Assembly (NCBI GenBank): GCA_030247855.1
Contig: JAPDRN010000017.1
Span: 310,001-374,000, forward strand
Source of the DNA: Knufia peltigerae
Lineage: Eukaryota > Ascomycota > Eurotiomycetes > Chaetothyriales > Trichomeriaceae
Reading direction: 5' to 3'
DNA length: 64,000 bases
Part shown: in pieces, positions 24,428 through 35,399 of the stretch
How positions within the stretch are numbered: the first letter of the stretch is position 1
How the letters are laid out: each line of letters opens with the position of its first letter
Translations under genes and position numbers: made by a program
The notes under the pieces: generated by a model
What the model saw: only the letters and a program-made list of their open reading frames with translations
What the model was told of the DNA's origin: nothing
Databases searched by the model: none

Positions 24428-27145
24428 ATGGCTCCTCGGCCTGCCAAAAGGCAGCGCAGATCAACAATTGTACTCTCGGACGACAGTGATGATGGAGGAA
24501 GCGAACGACCTCTCGCGAAGACACAGAAATCGAGTCACCAACGGGAAATCACTCTCGATGGCAGGACCTCCTCGAACGTATCACCGGTAAAGACGGCGAA
24601 ACAAGGAAAGCCGACCATCGCGAAGAAGGCTGCGCCAAAAGCGTCACCCCACTCGTCTCCCGAAAAACGAAGAAAGAGCACAAGCGTCAAGGCCGAGCAA
24701 CCAGACAAGTCTTCCGCGTCGCTACACAGCTTTTTCAGTAAAGCCACGGCCGATGAAAGATGGAGGAAGAAGTCTGTGACACCACCCGAAGTGGAAGCAG
24801 AGAATGGAGAACTGCTCGACGCGATCGAAGATGACGAACTCTCGGACGACACATTGCAAGAGCTGGGGCTCAAGACAGATGTTGCTGGTTCAGTTGCGGA
24901 CAGACGAAAACTGGCCACTACCCCTGCTGTTGCCAGTCTCCGGAATGGAAGCAATGGGGGCAGCACCTTATCGTCGAGTCAGAGGTTCGTTCGGCCACCG
25001 GTCAGGAGTCGTCCACCCCTGAACGATGTAGATCAAACCCTACCTGAAGAGGGACCCCGACCATGGGCCGATCGCTACGGCCCAACTAGTCTGGAAGAGT
25101 TGGTCGTGCACAAGAAAAAGGTATCCGATGTGCAGAATTGGCTACAGGGCAAGATCGACGGCCGGAATGGCCAAAGGATGCTCGTTCTGAAGGGACCTGC
25201 TGGAAGCGGCAAGACTACAACATTGTCACTGGTTGCGAAATCATTGGGCTTGCAATTGGTGCCGTGGCATAATCCTGCAGTGTCCGAAACTGTAGGTAAA
25301 AACACTACGGCCCTGCAATTTGATGAGTTTTTGAACCGAAGTGGTCGATTTGGCAGTCTTGCGTTTGGCCAGGTTGATTCCACTCAGTCAGACATGTCGA
25401 CAAAGCAAGACTTGGCCCATCACGTCCTCGTGATCGAAGAATTCCCAGCTACCATGACACGACTGTCAGGTGCTCTCCAGTCATTTAGATCTGTGATCCT
25501 TCGCTACCTGGCACGAAGTCGAGCAGCAGCTCCTACGGCCACTCTACGAGGACAAGCGAGACCCGATGACGATCCTCCTCCCGTGGTGTTGATCATTTCT
25601 GAGACTCTGCTTTCTTCCTCCACAGCTTGGTCGGACAGCTTCACGGCACATAGACTGCTTGGTCCAGAGATCTTGAACAATCCATACGTGACGGTCATGG
25701 AGTTCAATCCTGTCGCGCCGACATTCGTCACAAAGGCACTGGACATCGTCATGAAAAAAGAGGCGCGAGATTCCCGAAGAAGGAGAGTGCCAGGCCCCGC
25801 GGTCGTCCAAAAACTCGCAGAGATGGGCGACGTGAGAAGCGCCGTCAACTCGCTTGAGTTCTTGTGTCTGCGCGGCGACGACAACTCGGAATGGTCCGGC
25901 ACGGTGGCAGCCAAGGTCAAAAAGTCGTCCAAAGACAGTGTCCCTTTGACCGACATGGAAAAGAATTCTCTACAGTTGGTGAGTCAGCGGGAGACGACTC
26001 TCGACATGTTTCACGCGGCCGGGAAAATTGTGTACAACAAGCGAGAAGATCCACGGGTACTCGACACGCGAGCGGAGCCTCCACCAAAGCCACCGGACCA
26101 TCTCATGCACCTGTACACGCCCAAGGCGTCTCAGGTCGACATCGAGGCTCTGCTCAACGAGACGGGCACCGACATTCAGACGTTCATCTCTACGTTGCAT
26201 GAAAATTACATTCTCTCGTGCAATGGCGACGGTTTTGAAGAGTGCTTCGATGGATGTTCTGATGTTCTCTCCGTCAGCGACGTCCTGAACCCGGAAAGTC
26301 GGCCTTTCCATCGCACCAACCCAAACCCGTACGCTTCGATCATTCAGGCGAATCTACAGGCAGGGTCATCCGACGCTCTTCGTCAAGATGAGATCAGTTT
26401 TCAAGTTGCAACCAGGGGGTTGTTGTTCAATCTTCCGTACCCGGTGAATCGAGCGTCTCCACCGGGTGGGAAAAAGGGAGATACGTACAAAATGTTTTAC
26501 CCGGCCAGTCTTAGATTGTGGAAACCGACGGAGGAACTGGACAGTTTGATCGAAATGTATGTGAATGGTGATGTTCCCGGGCCGGGAATGGGAGCGGGCA
26601 GCGCTCGGTCGCTCAAGTCATCGTCGGGCACCGCGATTGGCGATGGAGGCGTGGCGACCTGGCGAACGAGGACTCTTGGCGCAAACACAAATCATCCGGG
26701 GACCGAGACTGACGGCGATGGTGATGAGCACGACGACGACCAAGGAGACGAAGACGAACGAGAAAGGAGACAGGTCAGGTACGCCAAAGACACGTTGACG
26801 CTCGAAGTGTTGCCTTATATGACTCGGATCTTTTCCGCCAAGAGAAGGGACGTTGGCGTCCTCGAACGTATTACGAAGTTCAGGCCAAACGCGTTCTTGT
26901 CTTTGGCTGTTGGGGATCAAGGGCTCGAAGAAGAAGAAGATGATGATGATACGGCGGTCAATACGACCGAGGGTATTCGGTCCAAAGTTTCCGCCTCGGT
27001 CGGTGGGCATTTACGGCGGTCATCTCACACGCTCCTCCGCAAGATGACACCTTCGGGTGGTGCAGTGGGTACGGCTGATGTTGGAATCGATCCCGGCGCA
27101 GTCGAAAAGTTGTACATTTCGGATGACGACATTGAAGACGACTGA
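24428..27145 (+). CDS. RAD17: Rad17/Rad24 checkpoint clamp loader
   Basis: A nuclear AAA+ protein of 905 residues that with Rfc2-5 loads the 9-1-1 clamp at damaged DNA to start the checkpoint. It is one uninterrupted exon. The start is the ATG giving MAPRPAKRQRR, a basic nuclear-localisation-like N-terminus. A PCNA-box-like LHSFFSK occurs near residue 100. The AAA+ core starts at DRYGPTSLEELVVHKKKV, with Walker A GPAGSGKT at 256-263 and a Walker B-like LVIEEFP near 335. The C-terminal region is acidic, with a DEHDDDQGDEDERE stretch, and the protein ends in ISDDDIEDD. The length fits filamentous-fungal Rad17, which is longer than yeast Rad24. It faces VTC4 tail to tail. Confidence 0.93.
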   Translation: MAPRPAKRQRRSTIVLSDDSDDGGSERPLAKTQKSSHQREITLDGRTSSNVSPVKTAKQGKPTIAKKAAPKASPHSSPEKRRKSTSVKAEQPDKSSASLHSFFSKATADERWRKKSVTPPEVEAENGELLDAIEDDELSDDTLQELGLKTDVAGSVADRRKLATTPAVASLRNGSNGGSTLSSSQRFVRPPVRSRPPLNDVDQTLPEEGPRPWADRYGPTSLEELVVHKKKVSDVQNWLQGKIDGRNGQRMLVLKGPAGSGKTTTLSLVAKSLGLQLVPWHNPAVSETVGKNTTALQFDEFLNRSGRFGSLAFGQVDSTQSDMSTKQDLAHHVLVIEEFPATMTRLSGALQSFRSVILRYLARSRAAAPTATLRGQARPDDDPPPVVLIISETLLSSSTAWSDSFTAHRLLGPEILNNPYVTVMEFNPVAPTFVTKALDIVMKKEARDSRRRRVPGPAVVQKLAEMGDVRSAVNSLEFLCLRGDDNSEWSGTVAAKVKKSSKDSVPLTDMEKNSLQLVSQRETTLDMFHAAGKIVYNKREDPRVLDTRAEPPPKPPDHLMHLYTPKASQVDIEALLNETGTDIQTFISTLHENYILSCNGDGFEECFDGCSDVLSVSDVLNPESRPFHRTNPNPYASIIQANLQAGSSDALRQDEISFQVATRGLLFNLPYPVNRASPPGGKKGDTYKMFYPASLRLWKPTEELDSLIEMYVNGDVPGPGMGAGSARSLKSSSGTAIGDGGVATWRTRTLGANTNHPGTETDGDGDEHDDDQGDEDERERRQVRYAKDTLTLEVLPYMTRIFSAKRRDVGVLERITKFRPNAFLSLAVGDQGLEEEEDDDDTAVNTTEGIRSKVSASVGGHLRRSSHTLLRKMTPSGGAVGTADVGIDPGAVEKLYISDDDIEDD

Positions 27146-27914
27146 AGCGTTCGACCATCAGGGTCCCTGTGTCGTGACCTGGCAGTGTACTACTGATTGA
27201 CCCCTGTCTTGTTGGTGTCTTGCCATTGGGACGGGGGCGGCAAGTTTTTTTTTCCAGACATTGGTGGGCGGGAGTCCTTGTCGTCCTTGTTTTTACACCA
27301 CACACACACACACACACAAACACACAAAGGCAACGTTCATGGGAATGGGGCAAAAAGGTTTCGGGTCTAGACAATCTGTCTGTCCATGTGAGCTGTAAGG
27401 AGTACAGAGGGCGAGGGGTGCCCAATTGAGATGGTTGTCAACGTCGACGTTCCAACGGTCCAAGAGGTCAAAACGGCCTAGACAGCATGCCCATAAATGT
27501 GCCAGCTTTGCTCCCATACCCAGCTATACACATTCCTCGGAATGATGTATTGTATACAATGAAATGTCTCCAAAACGGCACACACATACACGCAAACCAT
27601 ATAATGCATGCAATTAGGTACTAATTACCTCAGTAAAGGTAGGTACCTACGTAGCTAACAAGGTACTGGGTATTCCATAACGATACAAGTACAAATCTTC
27701 GGCCTGTGACCCAAAGACACGTGCAAATCAGTCCTGCTTCACGAACAAAACAGCCGTCCATCTTCCTTTCTCAGCGCAAATTTTAGCATACCAAGTAGAA
27801 TGCAGCAAGTAGACTCATGACCCTGGGTGTATAGCACATTCCACGTGTACTCTGTACTAGTTGGCCGTTCTTCACTCTCCTCGAATCAACCTCACCCTAT
27901 CAACACACATCTCA
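27146..27914. other. Convergent 3' region between RAD17 and VTC4
   Basis: It holds the 3' ends of two converging genes. A CA microsatellite lies at 27300-27328 and GTAGGTACCTAC-type palindromic sequence near 27640. No gene is seen. Confidence 0.55.
27300..27328. repeat. (CA)n microsatellite
   Basis: A CA run with two AAA interruptions, in the 3' flank of RAD17. Confidence 0.88.
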
Positions 27915-30355
27915 TCACCATCCACTCTCCTTCACCCGGAACACAAAAGTAACGGCAGTGGCAGCGAGGAGGCCTAGACACAATGCCGTCGTACCGTACT
28001 TGTCGTAGTATCTCGACACACTTGCTCTTCGTTTCCGAATCATCTGTACACGCAGCCAGTAGATCATGACACTGTATATCAGAGCTGCACAGGCGACGAT
28101 GGTAAAACCCCAGGCTGAAGCAAGACTGACACTGTCACCAAAGTTGAGCAAGGTTGCTGCAATAGAGCCGATGATGATGCTGAACTCCAACCACGATAAG
28201 AAGGTCCTCTCCGTCGCAAAGTAGACCTTGGGCTCGACCCGGACAGGTACATGAATCCTCTTCCCCGGAGGTGCCTTGAAGCGTTTGACTTGGACCTGGC
28301 CACCGAGAGGATTGACACCACCAATATTTCCATTCTGGGGCAGAGGAGTCGATGTAGGCACCTTGCGGAAGATTTTGACGATTGCATCGCTTGCCACCTG
28401 AGCATGGTGTTTTAGCATGTTGGGGTAGGCTTTCCAGGAGGACTTGGCGTGATGGGCAGCTTCGTCTTCGTCTTCCTCATCCTCCATTTCAGAGTCATAG
28501 ATGTACTCCTCTTCTCTCAACGGCAGTGCTGCGAGACGCTCCTCCTCGTCCAATGAATTTCCAGGAGCAGCATTTACATCTTGAGCATCTTGTGCTTGAG
28601 CACGACTATGTTCATCCAAGGCCCGTCTGGCAGCATTCAATCGCTGCTGTTGCTCGTCATCGCCAGAATTGGAGCCATTTGTGTATGGTGTTGCAGTCTC
28701 CTGGCCATATTCAGTATCCGAGTCGTCTTCATCCTCATCAACGTCACTAGTCGAATAGCTGGCCGTGTTGGCTGGTCGTTCGATACCAAAGCGGTGAGTG
28801 ATGGGTTTCCGGATGTCAACATCCATCTGTGGCCACCAGAAAGGCAGAAGATTAATCCTGGTGGGAAACATGGTGGCACATCCGTGAATAAATTTGGAAA
28901 ATTTGGGGACTGCTTCGACCAAATGGCTCGACGTCAGATCCCGCACCCACTGAGGAGGCTCCTGGCCAGCTTGCGTCTGCAGCTTGACTTCTAGGACTGC
29001 ATAAGGAAAACGTTCGACATCCTCGGCAGGTAATTGTGGAAAAGGCCAGTCAATACCGATGTCGGTTCGTCTCCAATTCTTGCCTGCTCTGTCTCTACCG
29101 TCGAGGTTGTCTTCTCGGACCATGGTCAGCTCGGTATCCAGAGAGATACGGACGCGGGCGTCCCCTGGAAGCTGAAAGGCTGTACGGTGATAGAAGGACC
29201 TGCATACAGGCACCAGTTTCCTTGTGACCACACGATACTGAATTTCGCGAGCCAGCTGTTCTAGATCCTCGATTTCTTTGATGCCTTTCTTCCCTTCTTT
29301 TCTCATTTTTGCAAAGGCTTCCTCAACCGTCATCTTCCCGGCGAGGAAGTTGTTGACGTTCTTCTCCTTCAAAGTAAACCGAGCCTTGACAGACTTCTCG
29401 CCAGTCCAGTCTTCTCGATGCGTCTTTCTTTCCACGAAGATTGTCTCGTTCTCCATGCCACCATACCAACGCAGACGAATTGCCTCTGCACCTTCGGTCT
29501 TTTTGAGACGACCTTCGTATAATTCCCATGTCTCCGGATTGTCGTAGTATATCGAGGAGATTGCTGAATCTTTCTCTTCAAATTCCTTGTTGGGGTTGAA
29601 GACCAGAACAGGCAGGTGCTTGAGGATGATGAGCTTGAGTTCGGTGATGTTGTCTTGATGAACCCAATATTTTGTTGTCTGGCGGACGAAGTTCTGCTGG
29701 GCACCACCCGCTGCACTGTCGCCCTTTACAGGGTGGCCTCTTGTACGAACAAGATCATAGAGCTTGGAGAGGGTAACAATAAATGCATCGTAGTTGTCGG
29801 CGAAGAAGGGCTTCGCCTTCAGTCTGGTTGCAAACGAAGGACGGAGGATCAGACCGGTTTGCTTGTCATGCTTCTTGATGATCTTTTGGAAGCCGGTGTA
29901 GTTCAATTGAGTGAACTTCGCCAAATCGTGCACATCGGCAATGATATCACTCAGGTCTTGCTCCAGTAGCTCGAAATCAGCCTCGAGTTCGCTATCGGAC
30001 TCAGGATCAGAAGTTTCCTGTTGTTCCTGACGATCCAAAACCTGTCTGACCTCTGCTTCACTGGACTTTATTCTCGAGACGATTTCCTGGCTCTTGAGTT
30101 TTTGAAACGTATAGACCTTGTCCAGCTCGGCTTCCAACTGCTGAATGAAGAATGCTTCGTCATCGTCGGTCCATGGCTCTCGGTCTCCGTTCTTGCCATT
30201 AACGAAAGACTTCTTGAGGGAGTCCTTGAGGTCATCGTAGGCGATATAGTGCCAATAATAGTCCTTGATAAGAGATTGACGGAGCTGTTGGCCGAACCTG
30301 CGGAGATTCTTGGTCAGTCTGAGCATTGCAACGTTGAGAGAAGGACGTACTTCAT
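27915..30355 (-). CDS. VTC4: Vacuolar transporter chaperone 4, polyphosphate polymerase
   Basis: The catalytic subunit of the VTC complex, which makes polyphosphate from ATP at the vacuole membrane and passes it into the lumen. It has 795 residues. Exon 1 is only 5 bases (30355-30351, ATGAA); a 53-base intron follows and exon 2 runs 30297-27915, giving MKFGQQLRQSLIKDYYWHY, the typical SPX start. SPX occupies about 1-145 and binds inositol pyrophosphates in the family. The polymerase tunnel domain (about 190-480) shows the basic and acidic pattern expected: TTKYWVHQDN, AIRLRWYGG, ETIFVERKTH, VKARFTLKEK, SFYHRTAFQLP and AVLEVKLQ. An acidic linker (DSEMEDEEDEDEA) follows. The C-terminal 100 residues form the DUF202 membrane domain, beginning ERTFLSWLEFS, with three spans. 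An unspliced frame continuing upstream would give an N-terminus without the SPX MKF start. Confidence 0.95.
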
Positions 30356-31756
30356 GTTGGGAGTCGACGATCACTGTGTAGACGTAGAAAATCCTCCTCG
30401 GACACCCCAAAGAACCAAAGAGAGCAAGACAGCGGGCGAATGCAGAAGACAGCAGCTTGATGCTATCAGAGTTCAAGAGCAAAAGAAATTTGAGTTGCAA
30501 ATATTGGCAGATCCAATGATACGAGCTCCTCACATCATGAGGGAGGGGGATCCCCTCCTAACATGCATGGCCTCGCTTGACCGAGAGGATTTCTTCGCAT
30601 GCTGTTGACGGGCAGGTCTTTCTTTCCAACCTCGTCGCACTTTGGCTGTAGCACATGCCAGCCAATCGAAGGGCGAAGGGGCCCACGTGCCTCATGGGCG
30701 TTTTACCATAGTGAAATTTAGCTGTCTCGGCCAACATGCTGCTTTAGGTTTCTCTCTACATCATATCTTCCCCGCTTTCTCAGCTAGTTCTTCGCTAATG
30801 TGTTGGTGCCGTAGTGCTTGTCCTCCTCTACTGGCTCTCAGCTGGTTACTCTCATGCCTCCAAGCTGATGAGCTCCAGGTGTACTGGTTATTTGTTTTTT
30901 ATATCATTTCGCTGATAATGTTTCCTCTGGATGAGAATGGAGGAGAATATCTTGAAAAGAATACCCTTTAACTGCTCCATCCACTTCCATAGCTTCTCTG
31001 CGATTATTCATATAAGTATCCTCCTAGGCTAAGTCCCAGTAGCGTGCAGGGAGCAGAGACTAGATCTACACCGAGCCTGTCGTTTGTCAGACCAGTCAGG
31101 AATTCAGTTAACAAGATCTACTTTTCATGTATGTCTACTTCGTCTGACATCCGTATATTTTCTCCTGGTGACATCTCTCTAACTCTCATCTGCAACCACA
31201 GCCTTGCTGCACTTTAATAGCATGTACTCCATTCCATGTAGACGCGACAGTCTCTCCAGAACCTCCCAAACACCTCTGTGGCATAAAACTCCAACCAACA
31301 CGGCTGTCTACAACAAATTTGGTCCGGCAACCATAGGTCAGACAGGGGCTGGGGCGTATTCTTTGGTAGCGAATCGCAGTACAGCGTGGCGCTTGATGCT
31401 GGGCACAGTCTTGTGACTTTCTGCCATGCCAACACCTCGTCTTCGCCTTTCTTTCTGTGCATTGATGATCACATTTTGCATCAAATCATCTACTGGCCTG
31501 GTCTGACCAATTACTGTTGTCAGAATCCCATCTATTTTCAGGCTGGTCTCAACAAGTCTGTGGCCGCCTCTCCATGATTCAACATCTGCAGGCAACTCCG
31601 TGCTAAATCTCTCAAGCGCAAGGCAGCCTTATCGGCCATTTCCAAGAGAAGGCTGTGTACATTCCACACACCTTCTTCATATGATTCTTTTTGATCTTCG
31701 TTTTTGCATGAGCGTTTGATATCTATGTCCACGACCTGACACCATCACCCGCATCG
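30356..31756. promoter_or_regulatory. Divergent intergenic region between VTC4 and the F-box gene
   Basis: About 1.4 kb holding two outward promoters. Short open frames on both strands (31204-31416, 31338-31595 and others) overlap and show nothing recognisable. No regulatory site is assigned. Confidence 0.5.
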
Positions 31757-33520
31757 ATGGCGTCCACACCGACTCTGAATCACACAGACCACTGCGCTGA
31801 ACTTCCCAATGAGATCCTGCTGCTCATCTTACAGAATTGTCCACGCTCTACTTTGAAAAATGTCCGCCTAGCAACCAAGACACTCGAACAGTTGGCCACC
31901 CCGGTACTCTGGAGCAAGGTTGTCTTGATCCCGAATCTAAATTGCATTCATGGATTCGTAGAGGCACTCGAAGGATCCCCGGTGCTTGTTCACATCACCA
32001 AGCTCGTCTACGATGCCCGATTCGCGAAATTCTTTGAGCGGGTCAAGGCCGAAATCCCACATGTACCCTTCGTGGACACTACCAGCAGAGAACATTCCCT
32101 CGATGTGGCAACTCAAGGTCGATTCCAGCCTCAAGAGGACATGGGGGTTGAAGTCTCAATGCTGGCCAAGGCACTACGCTTGTTGCCAAACTTGCGAGCA
32201 CTTAGAGTACGAGAGATTGAAGGCCTCCGCCATCCCGGCCCTTCCTCTCCCCTTGCCACCTTCAAGATCCCCTACTACTACCAAAAGATGTGCAAGAAGT
32301 ACAGGGTTATCTTGGATGCGTCTAAATATTCTTCAATGAGCGGCACTCCAGGCAGGTCGTATACCAAGGGCATTCTGACCGCAGCTTATTCCTCCAACAC
32401 TCGTCTACACAGCCTGAAGACGATGAACATCGACGGTCGCGGCATGTTCGGACTCGTGGCACCCAGGCCGACCGGCGCAAACCCCCAACTCCGACTCCTT
32501 CGAGACGTATTGCAAGATCTTCAAGAACTCGAGCTTGGCTTCCAGAAAGATTCACTAGTCTCAATGGCGAACAACATTGAGGCCATTTCATTCCTCCTGA
32601 AGGCTGCTCGGAAGCTGAAGCGGCTCAGACTGCGCATGTCAGATTGCACTTTGACGCGGTGCCAATTCGTGGCCGACGAGTTCCCCTCCGATCTTGCAAC
32701 GCTCCTGGAGACGCCCGCGGCAGGCTGGATACACCGTCCCCTCGTGCCGAGACTGGAGACGTTGACGCTGGATGGGTGTGTATGTCACGACCAGGACCTG
32801 CTGCACTTGCTCAAGCTACACAGCGCGACGTTGCGCCACCTCAAACTCTCCCACATCGCTCTCCTGGGCGTGGGCGCCCGTCGCAAATGCTGGGTCAACC
32901 TCATCAAGCGCTTCAAGACGGACCTCAAGCTCACCTCCATCTCGTTCAGCGGCTCGTTCAACAATGGCGGTCGGCAACAGTGGTTCGTCGCCACCGATAG
33001 CGTCGACCCTAACCGTCTCAAGGCACGCGTTGAGAGGTACGTCGTCGACAAGCGGGTCCGGGAATGCCCACTGGAGCGCGTGGCCATCAAACCGGACCAG
33101 GCCGACGTCGACAAGCCCGTCAACGGTGAAGAGTGGGAGGGCGACTTGACCTGGACCATGGTCTACAATAGCCGTTTCTCCAACCAAGTCGTCTGGGAAC
33201 TCGCACAACCGTCGTTTGGAATTTCGTCGTCCATGAACACTTCCAACCCATCGTCCGTGGCGGCCGAGGACGATTCGTTGGCGACAGATTCCGCTGCCGA
33301 CGACGACTACAGCTGGTCCGACGGCTGGTACGTCCCTCATGATAACAACACCGTGGTTTTGTGCACGAAGAAGAAGCCGCCCAAAGGTCCAGGACTAGTT
33401 ATATCGGAACCTGACATTTTCAAGACCATGATGGATCTGGTGACATTCAAGTCCCCGTCACAGTCGTCCTACCCTTCTTCTCAGACGACAACTTCGTCGT
33501 GGTACAGTTCGGGTGCATAG
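31757..33520 (+). CDS. F-box protein with LRR-like middle region
   Basis: A protein of 587 residues in a single exon. Residues about 14-60 fit an F-box: ELPNEILLLILQNCP, then LKNVRLATKTLEQLATPVLW. In the family this segment binds Skp1 and brings substrates to SCF ubiquitin ligases. The centre has irregular leucine-rich stretches (LRLLRDVLQDLQELELGF, KLKRLRLRMSDC, LETLTLDGCVCHDQDLLHLL), like a loose LRR solenoid. The C-terminus is acidic and Ser-rich (DDSLATDSAADDDYSW). No substrate can be named. It converges on the complex I gene to the right. The F-box call is from sequence pattern; the SCF role is inference. Confidence 0.8.
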   Translation: MASTPTLNHTDHCAELPNEILLLILQNCPRSTLKNVRLATKTLEQLATPVLWSKVVLIPNLNCIHGFVEALEGSPVLVHITKLVYDARFAKFFERVKAEIPHVPFVDTTSREHSLDVATQGRFQPQEDMGVEVSMLAKALRLLPNLRALRVREIEGLRHPGPSSPLATFKIPYYYQKMCKKYRVILDASKYSSMSGTPGRSYTKGILTAAYSSNTRLHSLKTMNIDGRGMFGLVAPRPTGANPQLRLLRDVLQDLQELELGFQKDSLVSMANNIEAISFLLKAARKLKRLRLRMSDCTLTRCQFVADEFPSDLATLLETPAAGWIHRPLVPRLETLTLDGCVCHDQDLLHLLKLHSATLRHLKLSHIALLGVGARRKCWVNLIKRFKTDLKLTSISFSGSFNNGGRQQWFVATDSVDPNRLKARVERYVVDKRVRECPLERVAIKPDQADVDKPVNGEEWEGDLTWTMVYNSRFSNQVVWELAQPSFGISSSMNTSNPSSVAAEDDSLATDSAADDDYSWSDGWYVPHDNNTVVLCTKKKPPKGPGLVISEPDIFKTMMDLVTFKSPSQSSYPSSQTTTSSWYSSGA

Positions 33521-34161
33521 GTACCGATTTATACACACACACAAGGTACTGTGGAATGGCAGCATTGGGTTCGGGCACACGGTCAGTATTTTGTCAGCGG
33601 CATGGCTTGGTGGTAATGAAGGGCTTTTTATGGCTTGAAGTCGCATGGGTGCGGCACTGGGCACGCTTCTTACCATGGAGGCGTGCATCGGGATCCTTTC
33701 GAATCCAAGTGGGAGAAATGGGATCTCAATAGGGCGCAATCACAGGGATGGATGATACAAAAGATCCGGGAATTGACGAGTGTATGAATTGGACGACAAA
33801 TTGGCAAAAGGACATGATTATGATGATGACCATGTTTTTGGGGGGAACCGGCGCTGTGCTCAATATGATTTTCATAGGTGGTGATGGCGTATACAGATGC
33901 TCTGGACTTTGCTCTTTCGCTTTCAAAAATCTTTCTTTCCGTAACATACATTTTGTTTTTATGTATGTGTGCAGTCCTCTGAAAGCAATCCCAGACCAGA
34001 TAAAAACTTCAGTCAGAGACTACGGAGTATGTTTCATTGCCATCGTCCTTTGTTTTCACGAAGTAGTATTCTCGCAATGTCCGTGGCACAGAAACCTAAC
34101 ATATCCCTCATCCCCGGTCAAACGACTTCCGAGCTCAAGTCTCTTTCTTTCTTTCTCTTTC
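33521..34161. other. Convergent 3' region
   Basis: The 3' flanks of the F-box gene and the complex I gene. It contains one TACGGAGTA 9-mer at 34021-34029. A plus-strand open frame runs from here through the antisense of the complex I gene, but it reads as a shadow of the real gene. Confidence 0.55.
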
Positions 34162-35064
34162 CTACAACTCCCCATCCGTCCTCATATGGTCTTGGACCTT
34201 GGGTACCTCTCCCAGCAGCGAAGTCAAACCCGCCCTGGGCTCGCAAGTCATTCTCTGTTTGCCCTCGTAGGTCTGCGGTCCCGGTCTCGGCACTTTGCTC
34301 GCGTCGTAGCCAGTCATGGTAGAGCTGTCTTTCAGTGCCTGCAACAGGTTCTTCATCGTCTCGGGCGTCAGATCCTCGTAGTAGTCGTCGTTGATCTGCA
34401 CCATGGGCGCATTGACGCACGCTCCCAGACACTCGACCTCGAGCAACGTAAAAAGCTTGTCTTCGGTGGTGTGGCCGGAATGAACGCCCAAAAACTCCTC
34501 GCACGCCTTCATGATCTTGTCACTCCCGCAGCCGCCGAGCATGCACGGCGTCGTCGTGCAGACTTGGACAAAGTACTTGCCCACCGGGTCCCGGTTGTAC
34601 ATGGTGTAGAAAGTGGCCACCTCGTAGACGCGCATCGGGGGCATCTCGAGGATGCGCGCCACCTCGTTCATCACGGACAAGCTCGTCCATCCGTGCTGGC
34701 GCTGGCCGAGGTCCAAGATCGGCATGACGGCGGCCTTTTTGTACTGGGGTGGGTAACGCTTGAGGATCTCATCGATCAGGCGGAGGTTTGTTTCGTTGAA
34801 TTTGAATGGGATCGAGGGGTTGTTTTCGGGTGTGTTGCGGTGCTGAGGCATGAAAAGTTAGTTCATCGTGATTTGAGAAGGAGATGTATAGGGGAGAGAG
34901 ATATTCCAGGAACGTACGACAAAGAGTGCTTCACTCCTCGATAAGGGTGTGCTGGAGAATGGTCTAATATGAAGAGGTTGTCTTTGGGGATGATGAGCTT
35001 GTGATGTTCTGGAAGCTGCCCTCGTGGCCTGGCGCACGAGCTGAGGAATGGCTTTCGAAGCCAT
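34162..35064 (-). CDS. NADH:ubiquinone oxidoreductase 24 kDa subunit (NDUFV2 type)
   Basis: A peripheral-arm subunit of mitochondrial complex I carrying the N1a [2Fe-2S] cluster, 275 residues. Exons on the minus strand are 35064-34918 and 34842-34162. The N-terminus is a mitochondrial targeting sequence rich in Arg, Ser and Ala (SKAIPQLVRQATRAASRTS, then RPFSSTPLSRS). The mature part begins near NNPSIPFKFNE. The cluster ligands are Cys144 and Cys149 (VCTTTPCMLGG), and Cys187 and Cys191 (VECLGACVNAP), the family CX4C...CX3C pattern. The length matches fungal homologues of about 265-275. It is divergent from OST1, 335 bases away. Confidence 0.96.
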
Positions 35065-35399
35065 GCTGGGCGATCCTTCGGGCTACCGTCGAAGTTCAAC
35101 TCGTTGAGGGTTCGCAGGATCACAAATACTTCCTCGAACTGCGCTTCTTGGAACTTGAATGTTAATGAGACGGGATGGAATAGCTTCAAGCCAATCAGAG
35201 TCTTGACGTTGTCAGTCCGTTTGGGGGTTCTTGTGGTCGAACGTACCATCCATACGGTGGACTTTGCGGCCATTAGATTCAACTGTCTCCGCAGCCGTCA
35301 GGTCTTCGTCTCCACGCTGGCCTAATTAAAAGCACTTACGACGACGACGACGCTGCTGCTGTCGCTTGTGACCTTTTTCTCTGGGTCAAAGTTGCGAGG
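35065..35399. promoter_or_regulatory. Compact bidirectional promoter between complex I 24 kDa subunit and OST1
   Basis: Only 335 bases separate the two ATG codons, so both promoters must overlap or share elements. A GAC/CTG trinucleotide-rich stretch (about 35337-35360) lies close to the OST1 start. No TATA box is obvious. Confidence 0.6.

Noticed and set aside
33748..34944. A 398-codon plus-strand open frame
   Set aside because: It lies mostly antisense to the well-supported complex I 24 kDa gene. Its translation there is the Arg/His/Val-rich mirror expected from a GC-rich coding strand, and its start is in a 3' flank.
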